DNA from: Oscheius tipulae
Lineage: Eukaryota > Nematoda > Chromadorea > Rhabditida > Rhabditidae
DNA: 64,000 nucleotides
Assembly (NCBI GenBank): GCA_037178975.1
Contig: JASJZH010000004.1
Coordinates: forward strand, 5,022,001 to 5,086,000
Direction: 5' to 3'
In this document: piece after piece, positions 13,754 to 25,700 of the stretch
Position numbering within the stretch: the stretch's first letter is position 1
Layout: each line of letters starts with the position of its first letter
Made by a program: the position numbers and the translations under genes
Notes under the pieces: generated by a model
Seen by the model: the letters and a program-made list of their open reading frames with translations, nothing else
Told to the model about the DNA's origin: nothing
Database searches by the model: none

Positions 13754-16700
13754 ATGGAGACCCTCGAGAGCGGTGGCGGCCACGACCCTCTGCTCTCGGC
13801 AGCCCTTTCCAGTCCAAACACGAGTAGGGAAGAACATTTCCTACAGGACTACCAACATCTCAACAGCGGAAGATCGAGTCCTCACGCCGGAACCATCTTC
13901 GGGTAAGCATTCCAGTCTTTCTAACGATTTTCCTCCTTTGTCCCCTCCTCTCTTGTGTTCTATTGGAACTTGCAGCTTAGCTCTTATATCTCTAACAAGT
14001 CTCTAAACAATGAACAACTTCTTGTGACGGTACCGTAATCGTCCCAACTGAATAACAATGGATTTCGCAAACATTCTTTCTATTTCCTACTAACATTTAC
14101 CTTCCCGTTCTTTGATTCCTCGCCTCGCTTCGGAAAGAAAATGCATAAGAAGACATGTTGTTCCATCTCCCTAGACGGTGGCTACGAATTTCCGCGACAG
14201 CTGGCTAATTGCGGAGAGGCTCTGTGTCCCGACAGAAACGGGAAGACGCGACTCTCGGAGATTAGAAGCAGACGATGAGAGCTAGGGACGAGGAAATGAT
14301 TACGTTTAGATACTCTAGTTCAGAAGGGGAACTTCTAGTTCTACATTCTTCGATATGACACGGGCTTACCGATATTTATTTTGCAGTGTAGGACTCTTTT
14401 CTAAACTCTTATAGGTATCTACTACAGCTAAAACGTGAACCAGAAACTAATTGATGACTGACTAGATATCACAACTACCATTATTGTACGGCTTGAGTTC
14501 ATTTCCTAATATACATTTGAAGAGTAGTTTCATTTCCGTCCAATTGTCTTTTCTCGCTTCCGGACTGTGAAAAGTGGGAGGGAGAGCAGCAGAATTCATG
14601 GGTCATTAGCATTCGTCGTCTGTCGTGCCGCCGCGTCGTGTGCGAATACATTCCACGTGGGATAGGGGCTCTCTCTTTCGCAGCAGTCGCTCTCCTCGGC
14701 CCAGAATGTACGCTGGCTCTTACCATCAACAGTCCTCTGGCTCTATGAAACACTTGTATGTTCTCAAGACATTAGGGGGTAGGCAGACAATCAATTACTA
14801 CAATTTGCAGCTTCAACAACTATGCGACTCTCACGACTCTCCAACCGCTTCCGCCAATTTCGACAGTGGCTTCCAGTGGAGACAAGTACAGTGCCTCGTC
14901 TTCCCCGACAAGAGAACGATCCAACGGCTCTGCGTAAGCCAGCTCAAATTAGCAATACTCATACCAAGTACAGGTACTTTTTCCCGTCGACGACACAGCC
15001 GTACAACAGCTACGGAGTGAACATCAAGTACGAGTACGATCTGAAGACGGAAGAGGATCCAGACTCTCCTGGAGGTAAGGGGGCTCTCTCACACGCGTGT
15101 CCGTTCACACTATAGTGTTTCGCAAACATGCACATGATGTCTGTAAATAGGGTCTCGTGTTTCGTTGGCAGATGGCTAGAAGAGACAGACGTCAGTAATG
15201 AAAATGAAGAAATGAGTTTCAGGACAGGCCGCCCGTTCCGACTCGGACTACTCGACTCAAAGTCAGAACGAAGTCAACCCCTTCTCCTCCAACTACTCTT
15301 CCTACGTCGATGGCAAACATGACAAAGATGCCTTTCCTTACAACAGCTACAACGGAGACTGTGACGTGGACGATCCCGGAATGGTTAGAGTTGTCTCTTT
15401 CAAATAAGCTCTTTGTTCAGAGTCCTTCGCCGAAAAAAGACTCTCCTCTGAATGGAGACAGTGGCGATGGCGAAGATCTGGATGATGGGGAAGAACTGAA
15501 CACCAAGGACCTGGCTCAGCGGATTTCAGCCGAGTTGAAACGCTACAGTATTCCTCAGGCCATCTTCGCTCAGCGTGTCCTCTGCAGGTTCGTCTTGTTT
15601 GTAATTTTCAAATTTGACGGTCTGTTCGCGTGCCTAACTCGCTTTCGTTGGGTGCAAATTGTGGCGCTGATTGCGCGAAAAGAGATTAGAAGGACGGGAG
15701 CTGGAGAGACCCGGCTGACTAATTAGCGCGATTAGAGTCCCCAGATCCTGTAAGTTTTGCCCGGTTTGCGATGACGCGCAAGGCGAGTCGTGAGAAACTT
15801 TACTTTTTCTCACTCTCTGATAGCCAAATAGATAGAACGACCAATGAAGTGAGTCTCTTTTCAGATCACAAGGAACGTTGTCCGATCTGCTCCGAAACCC
15901 GAAACCTTGGACAAAGCTGAAGAGTGGTCGAGAGACCTTCCGTAGAATGGCCAAATGGCTACAAGAGCCCGAGTTCCAGCGAATGTCTGCTCTTCGCATG
16001 GCTGGTAAGTCTCGAGCGATTAGTCACCTGTGCCTCTAGCCATAATCCACGAGTTACTGTCCATCTGTCGCGCAAGCTAATTGAATCGATAGATAACCTC
16101 GAAGCGGACAGCGACAGATGGCTGGAGCATGGCTGAGACAGCAAAACAGTCTTCAACTCTTCGAAGGGACCAGTTCTTTCCTGTTTTGTCTGTTCCCCTC
16201 GGGAGTCGCTATTCATCTCCTCGGCTTATCGCTTGATTGATTGCGTGGGCTCGAGGGGTACCGTAGCTGCTTTCGTTTACTTACGAACGGACCAATCAGA
16301 GTGATCGATGGACTGGATTCTCTTTTTGGAGGAAGAGGGGGGAGAAGGAACGGGCCCGAGCACACACAATTAGGGAACTCTTGCGCACACTCCTAAAAGA
16401 GACGAAAGCAATCGATGAGGTAAAAGGGGGCCGGAAGAATCAGACGTTGGACCTTTGTCGATAGGGTACAAGCGTGGGAAAATGACGACATTTGGGCAAA
16501 AGTTCTAACATCTAATGTAAGGTCGGACACCGTTTAGATTATGGTCGATTCTAGCTCGAAACACCTTTTGGTAAGCTATATCTCAACCAAATTGACACTC
16601 TAATCTGCCCCAGCACGGAAATCGCTCAATCCCGTTTATCTCGTCGATCTCTCGCAGATGACGCGAGAGTCCCGGTGCTTCTCTCCAAGAGCAATCAGAG

Positions 16701-17358
16701 GCGTATTGCCCGGGGGATCGCGAGCTCTGAGTGACGGGCGGCAGTCAGCAGCCTGGCCATTTTGTTGTAGGCCCCTTGAATAGACGGACTCGGAGGCTTT
16801 GTGCGAGACTCTTGAGGCATGAGGGCATTGAAGAGTCGCCAATTTTCAGCTTGCAAAAGAAAAGAAGAACAGCAGGTACAGACGAACCAACCTCAGCCAC
16901 CAAAGAAACCACGACTTGTCTTCACCGACATCCAACGAAGAACTCTTCAGGTACAATAATTTTTTCCTCTTGTGTCCCAATTCACAACACACATCGTTTC
17001 CTTCCGCCCAAATAGCTGGTCGCAAGTAGATTGAAGTGCGTCCGAATGGTAAAATTATCCTTCGAAATTCTAGGCCATTTTTCGCGAGACGAAGAGGCCG
17101 TCAAGGGAGATGCAGCTGACGATTAGCCAACAACTGCAACTGGACCCTACGACTGTCGCCAATTTCTTTATGAACGCTCGGAGAAGAGGACATGACCTGA
17201 AATGCGAAGAAGACCGAGCCTCGAATGTCTCCAACAACTCGGCTCAGAACAGAGAAGATCAAGTAAACTCTAATCGTGCTCCACTCATTTCAAGTTTTCA
17301 GGCAGCCGCGTGGGAGATCTCTGGATCGGAAGGAAACGAGGAATGGCTTGCCACGTAA
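13754..17358 (+). CDS. ONECUT (HNF-6 type) CUT-homeodomain transcription factor
   Basis: Sequence-specific transcription factor of the ONECUT class; in nematodes this class includes CEH-48 and relatives, in vertebrates HNF6. Ten exons (13754-13902, 14684-14755, 14811-14933, 14974-15074, 15223-15383, 15421-15587, 15865-16004, 16850-16950, 17074-17262, 17302-17358) join in phase to 419 residues. The N-terminal half has the diagnostic TLTTLQPLPPISTV box. The CUT domain begins at ELNTKDLAQRI and continues through QGTLSDLLRNPKPW to EFQRMSALRMA. The homeodomain starts at KKPRLVFTDIQRRTL and has ANFFMNARRRG in helix 3, with Met at position 50 as in other ONECUT proteins. Introns 6 (277 bases) and 7 (845 bases) are long for this genome and flank the CUT domain; they may hold regulatory sites. 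The tail after the homeodomain is short and acidic. Confidence 0.95.
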
Positions 17359-17923
17359 GCCATAATCTACCATTATTAATCCTGTGTTTTGTGTGTTTCG
17401 GCCGGAATTCATGTGCCATATTGGAGCTTCTAGCTCACTCCCGATATTTTTTTATTTGTGGTTCCCCTTCCCGCTCGCCCCCCTTCCTCAGCTAACCTCA
17501 CCCCGTGAGCGGTCATCCCTTTGCCTTTTAGACTCACTTACCCCCTTTTACAGTGTATATCTCGCGTTTGCTCCTGTATCTCTCACTCTCCACATTCCGT
17601 TACTTGTATTTCGCAATACTAGTCTTCACAGTCTAGTCCTTTCTCGCCCGACGACATTCCCGAGTGTGATCTCGAACTAAATTTTTCAAAAGATACTCAA
17701 TCAAAATGCCTCCAACTCTGGTCAAAATGCGCACATTCCCATAATATGTAGGCTTTTAACTTATTGTTCCGTAGAATCAATAAACAGTTTTTCATATGAA
17801 GGGAGTTGATTTTTATATTTATTACGCGAAGTGTCTGTCTTTCTTCTAGCGACAGTTCGCATTTATTACCGGTTCACCGAGCAGACCAAAGTACAACTCT
17901 TTGGTGGAATTCCAAATGTAGTC
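17359..17923. terminator. Convergent 3' ends with facing poly(A) signals
   Basis: The ONECUT 3' UTR carries AATAAA on the plus strand at 17779-17784. The opposing gene ends at 17924 and has AATAAA on the minus strand at 17818-17823. The two signals are 33 bases apart and point past each other, so the two transcripts should overlap by a few dozen bases. Confidence 0.6.
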
Positions 17924-19323
17924 CTAGCAACCAAGACGGTCGACCTCGACTACAGGAGTAGTCGATACTGTCGTAGAGGTAGTGGTGGAGCTGATAGTAA
18001 CCGACGGAGATAGCGGAGTCTGAGATGTTTTGAGGCTGAAGCTCAAGCTCTGAAATTTATGATTCAGATCGAGCCGATATGAAAACTACCTTACTCTGGG
18101 AACACAGCATGGGGCTCGTCGGAATCGAACGTGATCGTTTGGGGGACAAGATGTCTCTTGGCTTAACCGGGGCCTTCACGGCCGACTTCCTTTTGGCAGG
18201 ACGTGTTTCCGTCCCTTTCTTCGTTTCCTTCTGCTTCGGAACATTCTTCAGTTTATCAGCCGGTTTCTTCTTCTTGGCGTCTCCACCACAATGAACTACG
18301 GTCCTGATGAAGAGTCGAGCTACATAGAGACAAACAAAAAACGTCAGTTCTTTCTGAGAGTTCCCTCGTCCTCCCTACAAGTTCTAGCCTCAATAACGGA
18401 AAGTTGTTCATTCTAACAGTGAGTATGTTGTTGAAATGTTTTTCCCATTCGGAGACTCTATTTAGAAACGCAAATGTTTACTCTAACAGTTTGCGTTTGT
18501 TGCCTCGTCTGAAACGTCTTCCTCACTGTACGATCTCTCATATCCTGTCAGACAATTCTCCCTTGTCCATATAAAGAAAACGGCTCTCATCGAGACCATT
18601 AAAAGATGTGAGAACCGACCGAAAAGATATTGAGAACTAGGAGCTGGCTACTATCTTCTTCAATCCTGAAAAATGTCTTACAACCTTTGTCATCCAGCAG
18701 AGCTCTATTGTCTTTTTCTTCACAATAAGAGTAGAGCTAACCTTCTTCTATGCCTTCTCTTTTTAGCTCATGTCTCACTGTTTAGAGGTTTCCTAACTAG
18801 ACCATATTCCCTTCATCTCTTGCAAGGTCTCGTGATCGCTTCAACTTTGCGTCATATAAGTAGCTTATTCTAATGTACTGTTAGTGGAGATGAAAGTCTA
18901 GTCATAGATCGAAGTACCGTAGTCAGACCCAATAAGTACACGATATTCATCAAAACGATCCGTTAGACCTCAAAGCCTGGGAATAAAAAAGAACCGACTC
19001 CCGTCCATTATTCATGACTCCATTGTTCCTCAAAAGTGCAATTTGCCATCTCTTCCAAACGTTGCGCATTGGAAGTAATTTCAATGATTCTCCCTGACAA
19101 ACTGACTTCCCAGTAAACCAAAAAAACGAATGTCGAAAAACCAAAGCGGACTGTTTAACTAATTCAGTTTGACTCGGAGTCCGGTTTTTCTACTGTCCGA
19201 TTACTACAAATAGAGACTTATGCAGAGTCGGCAGTCGGCTCGCTTCGCCCGTCCCTCCGACTTACTCTCCCCGTTTGTCTCAAATCGAAACAACAATTCC
19301 ATCCAACTCCGGTTACTCTCCAT
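17924..19323 (-). CDS. Unknown basic, probably nuclear protein (166 residues)
   Basis: Four exons join in phase: 19266-19323, 19019-19105, 18090-18319 and 17924-18049. The product starts MESNRSWMELLFRFETNGE, continues through a helical NAQRLEEMANCTFEEQW segment, then a Lys/Arg/Pro-rich stretch with likely nuclear signals (DAKKKKPADK, RPAKRKSAVK, SPKRSRS). It ends in a Ser/Thr-rich tail (STTTSTTVSTT). I do not recognise the family. The last two exons are well supported by a canonical intron (18050-18089). The join from exon 2 to exon 3 uses a weak donor (GTCATG) and a 699-base intron, so exon 2 might instead end at its own TAA (19008-19010), giving a 51-residue protein. It starts 212 bases from the divergent first exon of the K-Cl cotransporter. 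Confidence 0.5.
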
Positions 19324-19534
19324 TGTGCATCCCTCCGCTATAGTACCTTTTTGTGTCTGCCGGTTCTCATGACAGACGTCCCCGTCGAACGATGGGAAAT
19401 GCTACATCTGTACCAGTTGGAATTTTTAAGTTCCAATCCTTTTGTTTCTCTTTCTTGATCACGGTACCCAAAGAGTTTAAACACATCTTCGTGCTCATTG
19501 GTATTCGCTCGTTATTCATTGAACCTTTCAGATA

Positions 19535-19786
19535 ATGAAGGAGCCCGAGAGTCCGGCGTCGAGTGACGCGCCGGCAGTCACTCCGATGGTCGCTCCTCTT
19601 CCTGAAATCGCTCGAGTAAGTTCCGTCGAAGGACTTCGAATGGGGCGACGAGTGAGTTCTGTAGAGGTGAGACTGTCTTCTGTTCTGTTCAATGAAGCCA
19701 ATTCAGCCAGTCAAAGGAGCTCCTCCGTCGAGGAAGAAGCACTCGATCGTCATCTACCAGACACCGGACTCACCTCCAGCCGAAAA
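19535..19786 (+). CDS. KCC alternative first exons, form A
   Basis: ATG 19535 lies three bases behind a CTTTCAG acceptor. Segment 19535-19666 encodes [15 protein letters not shown]... with two RVSSVE repeats. A 31-base intron leads to 19698-19786, which encodes a basic segment and [13 protein letters not shown] and ends in phase 2. That phase fits the acceptor at 22073. Reading through the 31-base intron also stays open, giving a different Ser-rich tail, so the exact form needs RNA evidence. Confidence 0.5.
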
Positions 19787-22700
19787 GTGGGTGATATTGT
19801 TTGTGTTATCCCGAGATATCATCTATCTGTCCTCTATTCGACCGCCGGATGTGGTCGGACGCATTCCGTCCGTATCATCTCGGTCCATTCGTTTTCAATT
19901 TCTGCATTTCCCTTCCCTGTAATCCGCGTCTCTACTTTGAATAATCTTCTACAGTATCCCATTTTCCGTAAACAGAACAGTCTGTCAAACCTATAAGGCT
20001 AAGAGACAAATCAATCACCAGGAAGGTTGGACCGCCATCAGTGGACTTTGATAAGACGTTGATCTTACCCGAAAACTACGCAACAGAAAACAAACGAAAC
20101 ACCCTTCGAAAGTATCTTTTGTTGTCGACGGATCAAAAGTCGTTAATCATTCGACAGTTTGTTTTGCCGGACTTGTGACCTGTGTTCAAACTTCACCTTC
20201 TCTCCAGACTATCTGACTCTTCCCTTCGATGTACAATTACTTTTACTACAAATCTAAACTTTACCGAGTTCTGTAAAGCTAGTTCCGCTTTATCGTATTT
20301 TGGCGAAATAGAAAAGGAAGTAGGGGGTGGTTCATTCGGTTGAGCTTCTTGACCGAGACGGACCAGTATCAGTCAGTCGACGACCATGCCGACGAAAAGG
20401 TCTTCCAGTAAAGTAGCGCCAAAACATCGAGAGTAAGTTTCTTCCCAAAGTACACTGATACGGCTTCTGTCTGGTCCCGAAAACATTTTTACTACTTTCT
20501 CTAACCATTTCTTTTTTAGTTTTACGTCACTAAAGCTCTTGATTTTTTCGAGCCTCTAAAACAGTATATTTTCATCAGAGACTCTAGAAGTTGAGACATG
20601 TTCCTATATCTTGTGGACACAAAATGATAGATCATTAGAGCTACCGTCATCAACGTCGGTTCTTCACGTGATCCAACGGCTTTAGTTCTATCGATCAAAA
20701 CGCCCCGTTGTTCCTGGAATATATACCTACAAAAAGTTTAGAACATCTCTCTCTTACTAAAGCGCAACCGCGTCCGTCTGTGTGTGTGTGTGTGTGTCTG
20801 TGCGCAGCCGATTTTAGGTTCGGATACGGTAACGAGAATTTTGTTTGTTGTAAAGTAGCATTTTGTAGAGAAGTTTGAGCTGAGAAAGAGTATCCAATAA
20901 TATTGTGGAGGTATCGCTATTCCGAGCGAAGTTATTGAGCATCAAATTTTTAACGCCAAAGCTAGTGTATTGCTAAGAGGCACGCGCGCCCTATGCGTCT
21001 CGGGTTCGATTCCGCGCCGAGGCAAATCATTTTGTTTGATCGGTTTGAGGTCAGTAAAGTGTCATTTTGTGGTATTCGATAAGCTAAGCAACAATATGCA
21101 GTAATCACACATAGAGACAGATTGAAGAGAGACAAAGGGGAGAAGATCTGGACATGCTCCTGTGGCAAGGAAAAACGGTTATCGAGAAACGATGAGTATA
21201 GTTTGACAATTTAGAAGACAATTTTTTTTTTCAAAAGGGGGCGTATAGTCCTGTATTGACGGCAAAGCCGTCGGAGACGCCTGGTGATCATTTAAGGGAG
21301 CATAAGAGACATCCGAAATCAATTTCTACAGTAACCCAAAGCTCATTATCCCTGACATGTCACGAGTTTGCTTCAGTTTGGACTGTTTTGATAAGAATTG
21401 AAAAGTCGAAATTAAGTCTGCAAGTAGCTCTGTGACAGGAGGTTGTTAATTTGGTACAGAATTATTGCGTAACCGAACGTTTCCTAAGCAATTTTAGACT
21501 TCATCAGGTAGGAAATGGCTCAGCCGGCAAAAGTTGCCTGTTATTGCGCTTAAATTTGAGTCATTCTAAGGGTTCGATAGAGCGATCAGGTCACATGCTT
21601 CCAGTACTCTTGGTTTCCAACTGAATATCTTGAATTTGCGAAAGCTTGTCGAAAGCAGTTAAACAAGGTGAATCTTTGAGACGAGTTACCTGCCAGAGTT
21701 AAAATGACAAGTCTCGACTTTCATTACTCGATTTCCTTCAGGAATGCCGATTTTTTGGGTCATAACACAAGCATTTCCGACACATACTTTTATATACATT
21801 CGGAACCAGCGCAATGCGTTATCCCTGATATATCTTTCATTGAGATCAACTTTACTTAGTCCCTTATTCCCTCTTTAAAGTGTGAGCTCTTGAAGACGGA
21901 GACATACTGTCGTCATTAGCATGAGTGTATTTCCCCGGTCCATTGTTCGGGGTACAAATAGTTCGTCTTCTGACGAAAGTGTTTCCCAAATTGTGACCGA
22001 CTTTGCTGTCATTCTCATTAGGCGCATCGGCCATCATCCCACAGCCCCTCGGATTCAGTGTTTCTCTTCCAGAAAACCCGGTGGCTGGTGGAGGAATCTG
22101 GTGATGGACGACTCGAAGACGACGTCCCAAAGCTCGTCACCGGAGATTGTCATCTCGCCTGATACCATTCAATCAGGGTATTTTGTATTTGTATTATCAT
22201 ATTACCAGAAACTTCAGAAATGGTATTGACCGACAGCGAAACATGTCTACGATCAGCATGGGAGATAGTGAGTTATTTCTGTTTACATACATTTATCAAA
22301 AGTAGCAAGAGGCGTAATCTACAACTTTCGCTGTACTTTCGGTTTCAAATGATAAGACAGCTGCCTCTAAATGTAGTGTGTTCGATGGACCCGGGCGCTT
22401 CTCGTACTGCTGAAAAAAGGGAAATTTGCAATCAGTCATTGTCATACTTAGAAGAGAGAGAGAGAGAGAGAGCCAGTAGAACGGCTATTCTATTGAACAA
22501 AAAACCTGACTCAACAGTCCGCTGTATAATGACAAAACAAACGTCTTTCCGGTGAAGAACTTGTTGATCTGCGGTTTTCAAATTCAGATTTTCTTTATTG
22601 ATGACCTTAGATAAAAGAGCTAATTGGGTATCGATTATAGCCTCTTCGCTTCTCCGAGTACTTACTGCTCAGACTCGGCGTGAAACCTACATTTTGTCAA

Positions 22701-25700
22701 GGAAAAATCCCTCGTCCGATAAGCACTTTCAAAGGTCTCCAATGTCGTCAGCCGAGCCGATGCTCTCGATTTTGTTTAGTTCCAATCCGCTCCAATTAAC
22801 ATTGCAAACTATCGAAGATTTTCGGTTAGAGTGACTCATGCTCTGTTCCTATGACTACCAGACAGACCCAACTCAAAAAACCTTATCAAGTCTCAAAATT
22901 GATTTGTGGCTCATTTGCTCTGATAAGAGAGCCTGCTGTGCTCCCGTATCTGGTCGTTTTTTCTCTTGCTCTCTGAACTGAGCGCACTACTATTTTCCAG
23001 CTGACTCTAGCTGATGCAGTGCCCCTTTCCAAAACAGAAAACAATAGCTCCGTAAGAACGGAAACATTTCCTCAGTTTGAAGCTGAAAACAGCCTAATCT
23101 TTGAGTGATCCTTTGCACACTTTGGTAGTCCCCGAGAACAAACATATCTTTAAAGCTTCCCCTCCCACGTTCCTTCAACTCTCCTCTTTCGACTCGGACC
23201 GTCTTTTGTTTTTATGGGTTTGTCGACCGATTGAGTCATTGGAAACAGCTGTGAAACAGCTCTTTATTTATCTCTCTTGGCGTCTTTTCCTTTCTCTCAA
23301 GTTTCTGAACCACTGAACAAACATATTTCTGAAGGATGTTTGCGGCTAATCGCCTCCTCTTGTCTCATACAAATTATAGCCATCTGCTTATTGTTAGACG
23401 AAAAACGCCTCATTGGTTTCAAATATCAGTCAAGGCTGCCAGACATTTTGCCAACCATCTGGCTGTCCGTCCACCTCCCGCCAATTATTCCTTCTCTTCC
23501 TTGACCTTACTGATCAGTCCATTTCTTTGCTGCGTCTCACTGCTTTCTAAGCATTTCCTCCAGGAAATGGCCACCTCTCCTCCGCCAGTAAATGGCAAAG
23601 GAATCAAAATAACTATCGGTTCGGATGATGAGAAAAGTCTTCTCGACCATGGAATCGAGTCACCGCCAGTCTCTCCCGTCTCTCCGAATCCACAACTCGA
23701 CCGGAATACTGCAAATCGACACAGTAGACAGAGTTTCTTGAGCAAAGTCGCCTCTCGATTCACTCTTCATCCGTCTTCAGAACACAAAACGAACGAGGAG
23801 CAAAGTATTTCGCGGGAAGAAAGTCGCAGTACGCTTTTAAATAATGTTCTTTCAACAGCAACTTTTGGTTTGATCATTCTTGGGGGGAGATAAAATTTTG
23901 ATTGAGTAGGGAAACAGATGTCGTAGATTGATTTCCCTTGCAATTCGCTCATTTTTTAGGAGAACTGTACTCATGGGGAGCCGAGAGCAAAGATGGAGCA
24001 GCCAACAACTTGGCCCTCTTCGAAGAGCCATCAATGCCGTTCTTCTCCAAATATCTGACAGCCCATATCACTCCTGGCCCACTCGAGAGAGCGACCAGCG
24101 AAAACCAGAAGAAGAAGGTAGCTCTCCAATCTATCTCGTATTCATAAGCGTTTAGGCTGACCTCGGAGTCATGTTGGGAGTCTATCTACCAACTATCCAA
24201 CACATTCTCGGTGTCACCATGTTCATCCGTCTTTTCTGGGTTGTCGGAGTCGCTGGACTCGGCCAGACATTCCTACTACTCTTCCTCTGCTGTCTCTGTG
24301 TAAGTGTTCTTCTCTTCTTGTCCAATACTTCCCTCAGACCTTTCTAACCTGTATCTCTATCTCTGCTGTGGCCACAAACGGAGTCGTCGAAAGTGGCGGG
24401 GCGTATTTCATGATCAGTCGAAATCTGGGACCTGAGTTTGGATCAGCCGTTGGAGTTTTGTTCTATCTAGCTAATACGATAGCTACGGCTATGTACCTAG
24501 TCGGAGGGGTAGAAATCTTCCTGGTTTGCTATTTTGCCTTTTTAAATTTTCAAGTATGATTTCAGCTCTACCTGTTCCCTGGTCTGACGATAGGCGGACA
24601 CGAAGTTCATTCGGACACTGGAACATTCGGAATGATGACCAACAACCTCCGTTTCTACTCGACCGTCTTCCTCATTCTCGAATTCTTCATCGTCGCCATG
24701 GGTGTCAAGTTTGTCCAGATGCTTGCTCCGGTAAGTCTCTTTTCTTTTCGACTGCATCACACATTTAGGTGTCACTCGTAGCCGTCATCCTCTCCATATT
24801 GGCTTGTTACGCGGGTGGAGTTGAAAAGACTCTCAATCCCTCTGCTGGTCAAATGTGAGTATTCGTATCTCTTCTGGATTCAATTTCTCTTCAGGGTTTG
24901 TATGAACGGGAACACTCTGCTCCAATCTAAGATCTTCCTTCCTCACGACGCCGACTTGTCCGAGATGTGCAATTACTGTACTCCAGAATATCTTTGCCTG
25001 CCATTGGTTGGAGTGAATGGATCAGAATGCAGCTTGAATTTGACTTGTATCAATGGATTCCCCGGATTCAAGAGCAATGCTTTCTTTGGTTCGTATTGAA
25101 TGTTTTTGTTACCAAAAGACATTTTTCAGAGAACATTGGATCGAACTACGTTGGACAGTACTATTCTACTGTTACGGAAAAGGCCAATATTTCGACAGAC
25201 GTCTTCCAAGATGTCAAAACATCCTTTTATGTACTTTTGGCCATTTACTTCCCCGCTGTCACTGGAATCTTCACCGGAGCTAACATGAGTGGTAATCTTT
25301 CAATTGTTTTCTCTCCATTCCACTTTTCAAGGCGATCTGAAGAATCCTCAAGCCTCCATTCCTGGTGGAACGATTGCTGCCACTTTGACAACTTCCTTCA
25401 TCTATTTCTCCCTCGCCTTCGTGTTCGGAGCTGCCATCGATGGAAATGTTCTGCGCGACAAGAATGGGCAAAGTATTGGTGGATCGATGGTTGTGGCAGC
25501 ACTGGCTTGGCCATCTCAATGGGTTCTTTTGATCGGGTCATTTCTGTCCACTTTCGGAGCTGCTCTCCAGTGTCTCTGTTCCGCTCCTCGTCTCCTTCAA
25601 GCCATCGCCAAAGATGAAGTCATTCCTCTGCTTTCTCCCTTCAAGAAAGTCACCAAGAATAACGAACCTTTCCTCGGACTCGTGATCACCACGATCATCG

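Larger units (their letters stand above)
20433..22072 (+). other. Long 5' intron of KCC with repeats
   Basis: No coding exon is convincing here. The stretch holds a TG microsatellite (20779-20797), a tRNA-like relic (about 20967-21024) and a GACGGC-AAA-GCCGTC hairpin (21258-21272). An open frame at 21921 that runs into the exon at 22073 could mark another start, but it is unsupported. Confidence 0.4.

Noticed and set aside
20967-21024. A functional tRNA gene
   Set aside because: A and B boxes are too close for an anticodon arm and no acceptor stem pairs.
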